This document shows, piece after piece, positions 43,390 through 52,897 of a stretch of DNA of 64,000 nucleotides. The DNA is from JAAELZ01 sp965237485. Lineage in GTDB: Bacteria > Pseudomonadota > Gammaproteobacteria > Arenicellales > Poriferihabitantaceae. How positions within the stretch are numbered: position 1 is the first letter of the stretch; each line of letters starts with the position of its first letter. Location: contig CBDEFQ010000009.1 of the NCBI GenBank assembly GCA_965237485.1, positions 1,178,001 to 1,242,000 on the forward strand, written 5' to 3'. The position numbers were made by a program, and so were the translations under genes. The notes under the pieces were generated by a model that was not told the DNA's origin, did no database searches, and was given only the letters and a program-made list of their open reading frames with translations.

Positions 43390-44418
43390 CTATTTAATTA
43401 AATCTAAACTCCCTAATACAGGCGTTGCCAAAGAAACCCCCTTCTCTGCGGCCACTTCCAAAACCAACTCGCGCATTTTTTGCCGCGTGCTTAATATCTG
43501 CTTTACTTCCTTAATGTAATAAAAGAACCCCCATTTCACTGCGTAGTCTCCCGCGTCTAACACCCGAATCTCAGGTTCGTAAGATTCTCTAATCGGCAAT
43601 TTACGCTCCACTGCTAATGCATAGGCATCTTGCAATAGAGCATGCACATCTTTAGATGAAACCGCGTAATCAATATTAAATTTAAGACATTCCCTTAAGC
43701 CTTTCGCTGAAGCAAATTTAGACAAGTTGTGCAAATTGTAATCTCGCAATTTGGCATTACGAACCATAAAACGATGGTTGTTGGCGAGATTGAGAATTTC
43801 AGTATGAAACATTTTGGTTTTAAACACTACACCGACTAACGGTGAGGCTTCGTCGCCTAGTTGTAAAACGTCCCCCTCTTCCACCATACGGCTGTTTAAA
43901 ATTACCAAGCCGCTAATAATATCTGGCGCCCAGCTGGATTGCGTTAGCGCCAAAAAAACACCCATTACGCCAAGCACACCACCTGCTTCTAACAATGAAT
44001 CAAAGCCGAGAATGCGTACACTGAGGATTAAGCCCATGATGAACATCACAACGCTCGCTAATAAGCTAAGCGCACGGCTGCTGTAGGTGTCGGCATAGTG
44101 GATTGCTTCGCCCACAGTTTTAGGGTCACCGAAATTACGGGTGATTAAGTAACTGATTATTTGAAAGCCTAAATACAACAAATAAACCGTTGCCAGAACA
44201 TACAAGACGTTAAGCAGCCAATTATTTTCAGAGAAAATATAGGGGTAAAAATACTTGAGAACAAGCAGTGCAATTATCAGCACATTGATCACTCTCATTA
44301 ATAAAGCGCGACGTTTCAGCGAAGGCTGGTCGATATCTCCAATATACAAAGCCTTGGATATGGGCGTTGCCGCCACAATAAGAATTAAACTTACAACAAT
44401 AAGTATAGTTTCAATCAT
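43390..44418 (-). CDS. MscS-family mechanosensitive channel
   Basis: 342 residues with four N-terminal membrane helices, then the pore-lining region AGGVLGVMGVFLALTQSS and the beta domain (SRMVEEGDVLQLG, MFHTEILNLANNHRFMVRNA), followed by a C-terminal cytoplasmic domain. It opens under membrane tension to release solutes during osmotic downshift. It resembles the small-conductance MscS group but has an extended N-terminus. It starts 21 bp after the parE stop and so may share that transcript. Confidence 0.85.
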   Translation of the reverse strand: MIETILIVVSLILIVAATPISKALYIGDIDQPSLKRRALLMRVINVLIIALLVLKYFYPYIFSENNWLLNVLYVLATVYLLYLGFQIISYLITRNFGDPKTVGEAIHYADTYSSRALSLLASVVMFIMGLILSVRILGFDSLLEAGGVLGVMGVFLALTQSSWAPDIISGLVILNSRMVEEGDVLQLGDEASPLVGVVFKTKMFHTEILNLANNHRFMVRNAKLRDYNLHNLSKFASAKGLRECLKFNIDYAVSSKDVHALLQDAYALAVERKLPIRESYEPEIRVLDAGDYAVKWGFFYYIKEVKQILSTRQKMRELVLEVAAEKGVSLATPVLGSLDLIK

Positions 44419-44439
44419 TGCGCGATTATAACGCCCCTA

Positions 44440-46326
44440 TTAAACCACCGCCTCGTCACCCTTTTCAGTAAGCCATTTTTTGCGGTCAGGCGCGCGTTTT
44501 TTAGAAAGCAAAATATCCATCATTGCATAGGTGGAATCACCGGGGCGTGCATTAAGTTCGACTAGACGTCGCGATTCAGGCGCCATAGTAGTTTCACGCA
44601 ATTGCAACGGATTCATCTCTCCTAAACCCTTAAAGCGCTGTACATTAACCTTGCCGCGTAACTTATCGGCCTCGATTTGCTTAAGTACTTGCTCACGCTC
44701 TTCGTCATCTAATGCGTAGAAAACGTTTTTGCCCACATCAATGCGGAACAGCGGCGGCATGGCCACACATACCCGATTAGCCGAAACCAGTGCGGGAAAA
44801 TGGCGATAAAACAATGCACACAATAAAGTGGCGATATGCGCGCCGTCAGAGTCGGCATCTGCCAAAATACAAACGCGGCCATAACGCAGTGCTGATAAAT
44901 CCTCTGAACCAGGGTCGACACCCAAGGCCACAGCAATATCATGCACTTCTTGAGATGCCAGTACTTCACTTGAGTCCACCTCCCAAGTGTTTAATATTTT
45001 CCCTCGCAGCGGCATGATGGCTTGGGTTTTACGGTCCCGGGCTTGTTTTGCTGACCCTCCCGCAGAATCACCTTCTACTAAAAAGAGTTCTGTTTCTTCT
45101 AGGTCTTGACTGGTGCAGTCCGCGAGCTTACCTGGCAATGCGGGCCCAGTGGTGATCTTCTTACGTTGCACCTTCTTGGCTTTTTTTAGCCTGCGCTGCG
45201 CGCTCTCAATTGCGATTTGCGCAATCTTTTCGGCTTGGTCAATGTGCTGATTTAACCACAAGCTAATCGCATCTTTAAGTGCAGTTTGCACAAACGTAGT
45301 GACCTCTCGGCCGGAGAGTTTGTCTTTTGTTTGGCCGCTAAACTGCGGTTCTTTAATTCTTAACGAAAGTACATAGACGCACTGATTCCAAATATCATCT
45401 GGCGACAATTTGACGTTGCGAGGTAATAACTCGCGAAATTCACAAAACTCACGCACTGCATCGGCAGCTGCAGTCCGTAAGCCATTTACATGCGTGCCAC
45501 CTTGAGTGGTTGGAATTAAATTGACATAACTTTCAGTGATGAAATCTGCGGCCTCCGCGGCCCAACATAATGCCCAATCAATCTCGCCTTCTGCAGATTT
45601 TTCACTGCCTTCAACTGGCTGCGCGGGGATGCATTCGCCCGTGAGTTGCTGCGTTAATAAATAATCGCCTAAGCCTTTGTCAAACAGCCAATCTTCGTTA
45701 TTCTCAGCGTTGTTTTCGTCTACAAAGCTTATCTCAAGGCCAGCGCATAATACCGCTTTAGCACGCAATACTTTTTTGAGGCGGGGCACATTAATTTTGG
45801 TAGTGTCGAAAAACGAAGGGTCGGGTTTAAACCTAATGCGCGTGCCGGTGTTGCGTTTGCCGCACTCGCCAATCACTGTTAATTCACTGGCTTTCTCGCC
45901 ACTTTCAAAACTGATATGGTGCTCCTTGCCTTCGCGTTTCACCCATGCATCTAGACGCGTTGAAAGTGCATTGACTACAGACACACCCACGCCATGCAAG
46001 CCACCAGAGAAATTGTAGTTTTTATCCGAAAACTTACCCCCAGCGTGTAATTTAGTCATGATTACTTCGACCCCGCTTTGTCCTTGAGAGTGCATATCCA
46101 CTGGCATTCCACGGCCGTCATCTGCGACCATAACGGAGCCATCTGCTTGCAATATAACCTCAATATTTGATGCGTGACCTTCCAGCGCCTCGTCCACACT
46201 GTTATCAACCACTTCTTGCACCATGTGGTTCGGTCGGTCAGTTTCGGTGTACATACCCGGGCGTTTGCGAACCGGGTCTAGCCCAAGTAAAACTTCTATC
46301 GAAGAGGCATCGTATTTTTCGGCCAT
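44440..46326 (-). CDS. parE: DNA topoisomerase IV subunit B
   Basis: 628 residues. The GHKL ATPase domain has VVDNSVDEALEGHASNIEV and DDGRGMPVDMH. The transducer region follows, then the TOPRIM domain with EGDSAGGSAKQARDRKTQA and PLRGKILN. It decatenates daughter chromosomes together with ParC. Divergent from xseB. Unrelated to the toxin gene of the same name at 36 kb. Full length and intact. Confidence 0.96.
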   Translation of the reverse strand: MAEKYDASSIEVLLGLDPVRKRPGMYTETDRPNHMVQEVVDNSVDEALEGHASNIEVILQADGSVMVADDGRGMPVDMHSQGQSGVEVIMTKLHAGGKFSDKNYNFSGGLHGVGVSVVNALSTRLDAWVKREGKEHHISFESGEKASELTVIGECGKRNTGTRIRFKPDPSFFDTTKINVPRLKKVLRAKAVLCAGLEISFVDENNAENNEDWLFDKGLGDYLLTQQLTGECIPAQPVEGSEKSAEGEIDWALCWAAEAADFITESYVNLIPTTQGGTHVNGLRTAAADAVREFCEFRELLPRNVKLSPDDIWNQCVYVLSLRIKEPQFSGQTKDKLSGREVTTFVQTALKDAISLWLNQHIDQAEKIAQIAIESAQRRLKKAKKVQRKKITTGPALPGKLADCTSQDLEETELFLVEGDSAGGSAKQARDRKTQAIMPLRGKILNTWEVDSSEVLASQEVHDIAVALGVDPGSEDLSALRYGRVCILADADSDGAHIATLLCALFYRHFPALVSANRVCVAMPPLFRIDVGKNVFYALDDEEREQVLKQIEADKLRGKVNVQRFKGLGEMNPLQLRETTMAPESRRLVELNARPGDSTYAMMDILLSKKRAPDRKKWLTEKGDEAVV

Positions 46327-46403
46327 TTAAACTCTAAGATTGCGGTAATAAACACTATTGGATAGTAACGGATAGAGTTAAAATACGCACCTCTTAGAAC
46401 CAT

Positions 46404-46682
46404 ATGCAGCCACAAATCATGGCGAAAACGGGCAAAACTCCAGCACCGGATAATACAGAATTAGATTTTGAAGCAGCGCTTAAGCAGCTGCAAGAAATTG
46501 TCGAAAGAATGGAATCCAATGAGCAATCATTAGAGGCTTCAATTAAAGACTATGAGCTGGGCACTGTGTTGGCAGCGCAATGCCAGCGACGCCTAGACGA
46601 GGCCCAGTTAAAAGTGGAAAAATTGACCAAAACCGCCCAAGGCTATAAGGCAGAACCGCTAGAACCAAATAACGGCGGTTGA
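46404..46682 (+). CDS. xseB: Exodeoxyribonuclease VII small subunit
   Basis: 92 residues with the XseB pattern FEAALKQLQEIVERMES, LEASIKDYELG and CQRRLDEAQLKVEKL. It pairs with XseA to degrade single-stranded DNA. An alternative ATG at 46419 is equally plausible. The stop overlaps the ispA start, giving the xseB-ispA-dxs order common in gammaproteobacteria. Confidence 0.93.
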   Translation: MQPQIMAKTGKTPAPDNTELDFEAALKQLQEIVERMESNEQSLEASIKDYELGTVLAAQCQRRLDEAQLKVEKLTKTAQGYKAEPLEPNNGG

Positions 46683-47584
46683 TCACTTTGTCATCGACTG
46701 ACTTTCAAGCGCAATGGAATGTGTATAAAAGCCATGCCGATAAAGCCTTACACCGGGCCCTGCCTAACGGCAATTCACAACTCGAACAAGCTATGCGCTA
46801 CGGCTGCTTGCAAGGCGGAAAACGTTTTCGCGCGATGTTGGTTTATGCTAGTGGAGCGCTATTTAACGCACCAATTGAGCAACTTGATCAAGCCGCTGCA
46901 GCAATCGAATTGATGCATGCCTATTCACTCATCCACGACGATTTACCGGCGATGGATGACGACGGTCTACGCCGCGGCCAAGCTAGTTGTCATATTCAAT
47001 TTGATGAAGCAACAGCAATATTGGTAGGCGATGCCTTACAAAGTTTGGCTTTCGAACAATTATCGAAACCCCACAGCGAGGTAAGCCAACAACGTCAACT
47101 TGAAGCAATACACATATTTGCGCAAGCTAGCGGCTATGCAGGTATGGCTGGCGGGCAGTCTCTCGACATGCAAGCCACTGACACCGAGCTAGATGTAAAG
47201 CAACTGCAAGCGATTCATGAAAACAAAACTGGCGAACTTATCCGTGCTGCTATTGGAATTGGAGCCTTATTTGCTGGAGAATCAACAGCCGAGGAACGCT
47301 TGTCATTGGACCAGTACGGCTACGCACTTGGTCTGGCCTTTCAAGTCACTGATGATATTTTGGACGAAACCCAAAGCAGCGAGACACTAGGCAAGCCCAG
47401 CGGCGCCGATGCTAGTATGCATAAAAACACTTATCCAGCACTGATCGGTTTAGTAAAAGCCAAAGCCTTTGCGAAACAATTGCACCAACAGGCCGTGCAA
47501 AGCCTAGATAAGCTAAGGCATAAAGATCATAATATAGGGTTCTTGCGCCAGCTCGCAAATTTTACCATTACTCGTGAATATTGA
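46679..47584 (+). CDS. ispA: Farnesyl diphosphate synthase
   Basis: About 300 residues with the two aspartate-rich motifs of trans-prenyl synthases (HDDLPAMDDDGLRRG and VTDDILDETQ) and GGKRFRAMLVY near the start. It condenses IPP with DMAPP/GPP. The start is a TTG overlapping the xseB stop (46679) or a second TTG at 46688. The 3' end overlaps dxs by 11 bp, indicating one operon that makes precursors and their first long product. Confidence 0.94.
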   Translation: MITLSSTDFQAQWNVYKSHADKALHRALPNGNSQLEQAMRYGCLQGGKRFRAMLVYASGALFNAPIEQLDQAAAAIELMHAYSLIHDDLPAMDDDGLRRGQASCHIQFDEATAILVGDALQSLAFEQLSKPHSEVSQQRQLEAIHIFAQASGYAGMAGGQSLDMQATDTELDVKQLQAIHENKTGELIRAAIGIGALFAGESTAEERLSLDQYGYALGLAFQVTDDILDETQSSETLGKPSGADASMHKNTYPALIGLVKAKAFAKQLHQQAVQSLDKLRHKDHNIGFLRQLANFTITREY

Positions 47585-49451
47585 ATCTACCCCGGTCTCC
47601 TTGCTAAGCGAAATAAATGATCCAGCTGATTTGCGCGCGCTCGATCAAGCGCAGTTGCCGCAGCTGGCTAAAGAACTTCGTCGATTCTTAATTGAATCTA
47701 CTGCTAAAACCGGCGGGCATCTGGCGCCAGGCCTAGGCACTATCGAACTTACGCTAGCGCTGCATTATTGCTTGAATACGCCCTACGATAGATTGGTTTG
47801 GGATATCGGTCATCAAGCTTATCCACATAAAGTGCTGACCGGGCGTCGTGATCAATTTCAAAGCATCCGCCAACTACACGGTTTATCTGGCTTTTTAAAG
47901 CGCAGCGAAAGTAAATACGACACTTTTGGCGCAGGGCATTCCAGCACTTCAATTTCAGCCGCACTGGGCATGGCGGTTGCCACGACGCAAAAGCAGGAAG
48001 AACGTGAAGTGGTAGCGATCATCGGCGATGGCGCACTGACTGCGGGTATGGCATTTGAAGCACTAAACAATGCGGGTGATTTAGACGCCAATTTGTTGGT
48101 TATTTTGAACGACAACGAGATGTCAATTTCACCGAATGTCGGTGCCCTTTCAAATTACTTGTCACGCATCTTATCTGGTCGCGCCTACACCAGCGTACGC
48201 GAAGGCAGTAAGACCGTTCTTAGCACTTTACCCCCTCCGCTTAAAAATTACGCCAAGCGTTGGGAAGAACACATGAAAGGCATGGTAATGCCTAGCACAC
48301 TATTTGAGGAGCTTGGCTTTAATTATATTGGCCCGATAGATGGCCATGATGTGCACACCTTGATTCAAGTAATCGAGAACATGAAAAAGCTCAAAGGCCC
48401 ACGCTTTTTGCACATTATCACTCAAAAAGGCAAAGGCTTTGAACCCGCTGAGGGCAATCCCTGTACTTTCCACGGCGTTTCTCCCTTTAACCCTGACACT
48501 GGCAAGATAAATAGCCTGTCTAAGCAAAGAACTTACACCCATGTATTTAGCGATTGGTTATGCGACGAGGCCGCGGCAGATGAACAATTAATTGGCATTA
48601 CGCCCGCGATGCGTGAAGGTTCAGGCCTAGTAAGATTTTCACAAGAATACCCAGAACGCTATTTTGACGTTGGCATTGCTGAACAGCACTCTTTAACCTT
48701 CGCAGCTGGGCTTGCCTGCGAAGGATTAAAACCCGTGGTAGCTATTTACTCCACCTTCTTACAACGTGCGTATGATCAGCTCATCCACGACATTGCGATT
48801 CAAGAATTAGACGTGACCTTTGCTATTGACCGTGCTGGCTTAGTTGGAGCCGATGGCGCAACCCATGCTGGGTCTTTCGACTACAGTTTTTTGCGCTGCA
48901 TTCCAAATATGGTAGTCATGGCCCCAAAAGATGAAGCCGAATGTCGAGATATGCTGCACACGGCCTATTTGCACCCTGGACCTGCTGCAGTGCGGTATCC
49001 TCGAGGTGGCGGCCCCGGTGTTGCAGAACAACACGCCATGACTAAACTTACTATCGGCAAAGGTGAGCTTTTGCGCGAAACCGCAGTGACGGGAAGGCAA
49101 CCCCGTGTGGCTGTTCTCGTTTGGGGCAGTATGGTAATTACGGCTAGTGCCGTCGCCGAAGACCTCGACACCACTGTAGTGAACATGCGTTTTATAAAAC
49201 CACTTGATGAACAGCTGATTTTACAATTAGCTAAAGCGCACACCCACATTGTAACAATCGAAGACCAAGCCATAATGGGGGGTGCAGGTTCGGCGGTGAA
49301 CGAGTTTTTAGCCGCACAAAATATTAGGCTACCTGTGCTAAATCTTGGCTTACCTGACGAGTTCATCGAGCAAGGCAGTCAAGCACAATTACACGCGAAT
49401 ATTGATTTAGACCAAAAGGGCATCAGTGAATCGATATCGCGCTTTATTTAG
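47574..49451 (+). CDS. dxs: 1-deoxy-D-xylulose-5-phosphate synthase
   Basis: 625 residues: thiamine-diphosphate domain with GDGALTAGMAFEALNNAG and NDNEMSISPNVGAL, a pyrimidine-binding domain with VGIAEQHSLTFAAGLA, and a C-terminal transketolase-like domain ending EDQAIMGGAGSAVNE. It makes DXP from pyruvate and glyceraldehyde-3-phosphate, the first step of the MEP pathway. Starts at GTG inside ispA. Intact. Confidence 0.96.
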   Translation: MNIESTPVSLLSEINDPADLRALDQAQLPQLAKELRRFLIESTAKTGGHLAPGLGTIELTLALHYCLNTPYDRLVWDIGHQAYPHKVLTGRRDQFQSIRQLHGLSGFLKRSESKYDTFGAGHSSTSISAALGMAVATTQKQEEREVVAIIGDGALTAGMAFEALNNAGDLDANLLVILNDNEMSISPNVGALSNYLSRILSGRAYTSVREGSKTVLSTLPPPLKNYAKRWEEHMKGMVMPSTLFEELGFNYIGPIDGHDVHTLIQVIENMKKLKGPRFLHIITQKGKGFEPAEGNPCTFHGVSPFNPDTGKINSLSKQRTYTHVFSDWLCDEAAADEQLIGITPAMREGSGLVRFSQEYPERYFDVGIAEQHSLTFAAGLACEGLKPVVAIYSTFLQRAYDQLIHDIAIQELDVTFAIDRAGLVGADGATHAGSFDYSFLRCIPNMVVMAPKDEAECRDMLHTAYLHPGPAAVRYPRGGGPGVAEQHAMTKLTIGKGELLRETAVTGRQPRVAVLVWGSMVITASAVAEDLDTTVVNMRFIKPLDEQLILQLAKAHTHIVTIEDQAIMGGAGSAVNEFLAAQNIRLPVLNLGLPDEFIEQGSQAQLHANIDLDQKGISESISRFI

Positions 49452-49493
49452 GTGCCTTGTTGAAACTTCCCAATTGATCTCCATAAGCTCACC

Positions 49494-50282
49494 ATGTCAG
49501 TGATTAGTAGCCAATTAGAGGATGTCCAAGGGTCGTTAGACCAACGGAATATCGCCATCGACAAGGTAGGAATCAAAGATATTGCGCACCCTATCAAAGT
49601 GCTGCAGCGGGGCGGAGAAATACAACACACCGTTGCCAGTGTTGGCATGTGTGTGCAACTGCCACACTCTCAAAAGGGCACACATATGTCGCGTTTTGTT
49701 GAGATTTTGAACGCACAGCAAGAAGCACTTTGTACGCAATCATTTGCGCGAATACTGCACACAATGGCTGAGCGATTAGAAGCAGAAAAAGGTTACATTG
49801 AAATGACCTTTCCATACTTTATAAACAAAAAAGCCCCGGTGTCAGGAATTGCTGGTTTAATTAACTACGAAGTGTCGCTAATTGGAGAAATAAATGCAGG
49901 CAAAACCACGGTTAAAACACGGGTAGTCGTCGCAGCTACCAGCCTGTGCCCATGTTCAAAACAGATAGCCGACTATGGTGCGCATAATCAACGTTCGCAC
50001 ATTACTATTACGGCGCAAAGTGAAGAACTTTTGTGGGCTGAGCAACTTATCGACATCGCCGAAGCGCAGGCTAGTGCCGAGGTGTTTAGCATTCTAAAGC
50101 GCAGCGATGAAAAAGTGGTGACCGAACAAGCCTATGACAACCCCAAATTTGTTGAAGACCTTATTCGCGATGTCGCCTCAAGTTTAGATCAAGTATCGAA
50201 CATAACCGCCTATACCGTAGAGGCAGAAAATTTTGAGTCCATTCACAACCATTCGGCTTACGCCCTAGTATCGAAAACTTAA
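49494..50282 (+). CDS. folE2: GTP cyclohydrolase IB
   Basis: 262 residues with the FolE2 features LEDVQGSLDQRNIAIDKVG, the zinc/metal cysteine region LCPCSKQIADYGAHNQRSH and KRSDEKVVTEQAYDNPKFVED near the end. It converts GTP to dihydroneopterin triphosphate for folate or other pterins using various divalent metals. It follows dxs by ~40 bp. A zinc-responsive leader might be expected but none was recognised. Confidence 0.93.
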   Translation: MSVISSQLEDVQGSLDQRNIAIDKVGIKDIAHPIKVLQRGGEIQHTVASVGMCVQLPHSQKGTHMSRFVEILNAQQEALCTQSFARILHTMAERLEAEKGYIEMTFPYFINKKAPVSGIAGLINYEVSLIGEINAGKTTVKTRVVVAATSLCPCSKQIADYGAHNQRSHITITAQSEELLWAEQLIDIAEAQASAEVFSILKRSDEKVVTEQAYDNPKFVEDLIRDVASSLDQVSNITAYTVEAENFESIHNHSAYALVSKT

Positions 50283-50284
50283 TC

Positions 50285-50752
50285 TTAAACTTCAGCGGCA
50301 CTGGCTACCTGCTTAAACAACTCAAAAAATTCTATTACCCGCTTTTCAGCCACATCACGCACCAAAGGTAAAGCCTTTGCAATCAATCCACTGGCTTCAA
50401 TCGTCGCTTGATATTCAAGCCTAGTTTGTGAATTTGCTTCTCCGCAACAAAATAATTCTACTTCAGAAACTGCACTCGCAGCACCAAACCAACCTGCGCT
50501 GACCTTTGATGATAATTGGTATGCCTGTGGGGCATGTTCGTCATTAACTGTTAGGTTAATATTAAAGTCCTTTTGGTAATTCGATAGCTTTGCTGTAATC
50601 ACCGCTTTGAAATTATTCCCTTCTTTTTTAACGGCAGAACAGCCACGAATGCAGAGGGCTAACACCTCTGGGTCGTTCAATTTATCCCAAGTTACGCTGC
50701 GCGGCAGGGTTAATAAAATTTCATCGGCAACAATAATACTGTTTTTTGACAT
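50285..50752 (-). CDS. CoxG/SRPBCC-family protein
   Basis: About 155 residues from the ATG at 50752 (MSKNSIIVADEILLTLPRSV). It has the CoxG pattern WDKLNDPEVLALCIRGCSA, then alternating strands and a C-terminal helix ending EFFELFKQVA. CoxG belongs to carbon monoxide dehydrogenase and related molybdenum hydroxylase clusters, where it helps recruit the enzyme to the membrane. Here it is an orphan between folE2 and sthA. The upstream in-frame start (50842) overlaps the sthA promoter region and is unlikely. Confidence 0.75.
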   Translation of the reverse strand: MSKNSIIVADEILLTLPRSVTWDKLNDPEVLALCIRGCSAVKKEGNNFKAVITAKLSNYQKDFNINLTVNDEHAPQAYQLSSKVSAGWFGAASAVSEVELFCCGEANSQTRLEYQATIEASGLIAKALPLVRDVAEKRVIEFFELFKQVASAAEV

Positions 50753-50857
50753 CCTGAGATTGCGGCTTAGCGGTTTGAAGGAGATAATAACACCAACGAA
50801 AGGAAACCTCGACAGGACGACTCTCCGAAGAGAGGTACACATAATAAATACCTAACA

Positions 50858-52267
50858 ATGAAAACAGCACTTACCGTAGACAGCATCGTGATTGGCAGCG
50901 GCCCAGCAGGGGAAGGTGCGGCCATGCAACTTGCTAAAGCCGGACAAAGCGTTGCCATCGCAGAACGCTATCATAGCGTTGGTGGCGGCTGCACGCATTG
51001 GGGCACCATTCCAAGCAAGGCATTACGCCATAGCGTGCAGTCCATCTTAGAATTCAAATCCGATCCGCTTTTTACTACCTTAGCACCCAATATCGACACC
51101 AACTTTGTAACCTTATTAAGTGATGCTAAACAGGTGATTAAGGCGCAAGTTAAAACACGGTCCAACCATTACTATCGCAATAAGGTGCAGATATTGGAAG
51201 GAAAAGCAAGGTTTGCAGACAAGCGCACAGTAAGTATCACTCATCCGAGTGGAGACGAACAACTAGTGCACTTTGAAAATGCCGTGATTGCCACTGGGTC
51301 TCGGCCTTACCACCCACCTGATGTAGATTTCACGCACCCGCGTATTTTAGACGCTGATACGGTCCTGAGCTTGCAATACACCCCTAACACCATCACCATT
51401 TACGGCGCTGGAGTAATCGGTTGTGAATACGCTTCTATCTTTAGCAATCTGGGCTTACGCGTTAATTTAGTAAATACGCGCAGTAGCCTATTGTCTTTCC
51501 TAGACAACGAAATCACCGATGCGCTCAGTTATCACTTACGCGATCAAGGAGTAATGATAAGGCACAACGAGGAAATCGATAAAGTAGTAGCAAAAGATAA
51601 CGAGGTATCTTTATACTGCCAATCTGGGAAGAAGCTCAGAAGCGATGTACTGCTATGGGCAAACGGTCGTTCCGGCAATGCACATGTATTAGACATTGAA
51701 AAGTTCGGAGTAGAGATTAATCATCGCGAGCAAATATTAGTGAATAAGTCGTTTAGAACGAATGTCTCAAATCTATACGCAATTGGTGATGTGGTCGGCC
51801 CGCCTGGTCTGGCTAGTGCAAGTTATGATCAAGGACGGTTTGTCGGCACAGTAATCAGTAAAACTAAAAAGGGCCTGAAAGCCATTCAGACTGCACCCAC
51901 CGGAATTTACACTAACCCTGAAATCAGCTCGATTGGCGCAACAGAAAAAGAGCTAACCGAGCAAAAAATACCCTACGAAGTAGCACAGGCCGGTTTTAAA
52001 TCAATTGCTCGCGCACAAATTACTAAACGCAATGTCGGTATGCTAAAGATTTTATTTCATCGTAAAACACTGGCGATTATGGGCGTGCATTGTTTTGGAG
52101 ACAACGCAGCAGAGATCATTCACATTGGTCAAGCAATCATGCAGCAGAAAGGCAAAGCCAATACGCTTAAATATTTTGCTGAAACCACCTTCAATTATCC
52201 GACCATGGCCGAAGCCTACCGCGTTGCAGCGCTAAACGGCCTTAATAAGGTAAAAACCACTGGGTAA
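50858..52267 (+). CDS. sthA: Soluble pyridine nucleotide transhydrogenase
   Basis: 469 residues of the disulfide-reductase fold. The FAD motif is GSGPAGEGAAMQLAKAG and the active-site segment is GGGCTHWGTIPSKALRHS, which holds a Thr where related enzymes carry the second redox cysteine, as expected for SthA. The NAD motif is YGAGVIGCEYASIF. It interconverts NADPH and NADH. Followed by apaG after 3 bp. Confidence 0.94.
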   Translation: MKTALTVDSIVIGSGPAGEGAAMQLAKAGQSVAIAERYHSVGGGCTHWGTIPSKALRHSVQSILEFKSDPLFTTLAPNIDTNFVTLLSDAKQVIKAQVKTRSNHYYRNKVQILEGKARFADKRTVSITHPSGDEQLVHFENAVIATGSRPYHPPDVDFTHPRILDADTVLSLQYTPNTITIYGAGVIGCEYASIFSNLGLRVNLVNTRSSLLSFLDNEITDALSYHLRDQGVMIRHNEEIDKVVAKDNEVSLYCQSGKKLRSDVLLWANGRSGNAHVLDIEKFGVEINHREQILVNKSFRTNVSNLYAIGDVVGPPGLASASYDQGRFVGTVISKTKKGLKAIQTAPTGIYTNPEISSIGATEKELTEQKIPYEVAQAGFKSIARAQITKRNVGMLKILFHRKTLAIMGVHCFGDNAAEIIHIGQAIMQQKGKANTLKYFAETTFNYPTMAEAYRVAALNGLNKVKTTG

Positions 52268-52270
52268 CTT

Positions 52271-52645
52271 ATGAGCAACCACCATCAAATCGAAGTTAGG
52301 GTACAGCCGCAATATTTGCCAGGGCAATCAGACCCTGAAAGCAGTCGTTTCGTATTCGCTTACACCGTCACTATATCCAATACCGGCAGTGAGGCTGCCG
52401 CACTCGTTTCAAGACACTGGATTATCACCGATTCTGATGGCGAAGAAGAACACGTTAGGGGGCCGGGAGTGGTCGGTGAATTCCCGCACCTAAAACCCGG
52501 GCAAAGCTTCCAATACTCAAGCGGATCGGTGATAAGAACGCCAGTCGGCACCATGGGCGGCAGTTACCAAATGAAAGCCGATGACGGCACCGAGTTTGAA
52601 GCGGATATCGCTCCTTTTACCTTAAGTTCGGTAGTGCTCAATTAG
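52271..52645 (+). CDS. apaG: ApaG protein
   Basis: 124 residues starting near IEVRVQPQYLPGQSDPES. The SRHWIITDSDGEEEHVRGPG and GEFPHLKPGQSFQYSSG motifs are the fibronectin-like fold of ApaG. Phenotypes in other bacteria include cobalt resistance and magnesium efflux; the biochemical role is not settled. Cotranscribed with sthA by spacing. Confidence 0.95.
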   Translation: MSNHHQIEVRVQPQYLPGQSDPESSRFVFAYTVTISNTGSEAAALVSRHWIITDSDGEEEHVRGPGVVGEFPHLKPGQSFQYSSGSVIRTPVGTMGGSYQMKADDGTEFEADIAPFTLSSVVLN

Positions 52646-52814
52646 CTAGCCCCACAAACTCCGATTAGGTGGAGAAAATCATTGCATATCGACTTTAATT
52701 CGCCAAAACCTACCGTTTATCTATCGTTCTTAGACATGATACAATCGTGCGCGTACACAAATATGATGTACAGCACATATTAATAGTTTAACTAATTAAT
52801 TACGAGAGACAACT

Positions 52815-52897
52815 ATGGAAGCTTTATCACCTTTAATCATTCAACTTATTAGTGGTGCCGCTGGTGGCAACATTGTTGGTAAGTTATTCAGCAATTT
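52815..52897 (+). pseudogene. 5' end of a small Gly-rich membrane protein, cut by an IS
   Basis: MEALSPLIIQLISGAAGGNI followed by VGKLFSN is a typical start of a short hydrophobic glycine-rich protein. The sequence becomes the end of the second IS256-type element at 52898. A promoter-like ACATGATACAATCG stretch and AT-rich leader precede it. The downstream half was not found in the window. Confidence 0.6.

Noticed and set aside
45677..46018. A 113-residue plus-strand frame inside parE
   Set aside because: Fully antisense to a well-conserved gene, low-complexity serine-rich translation.
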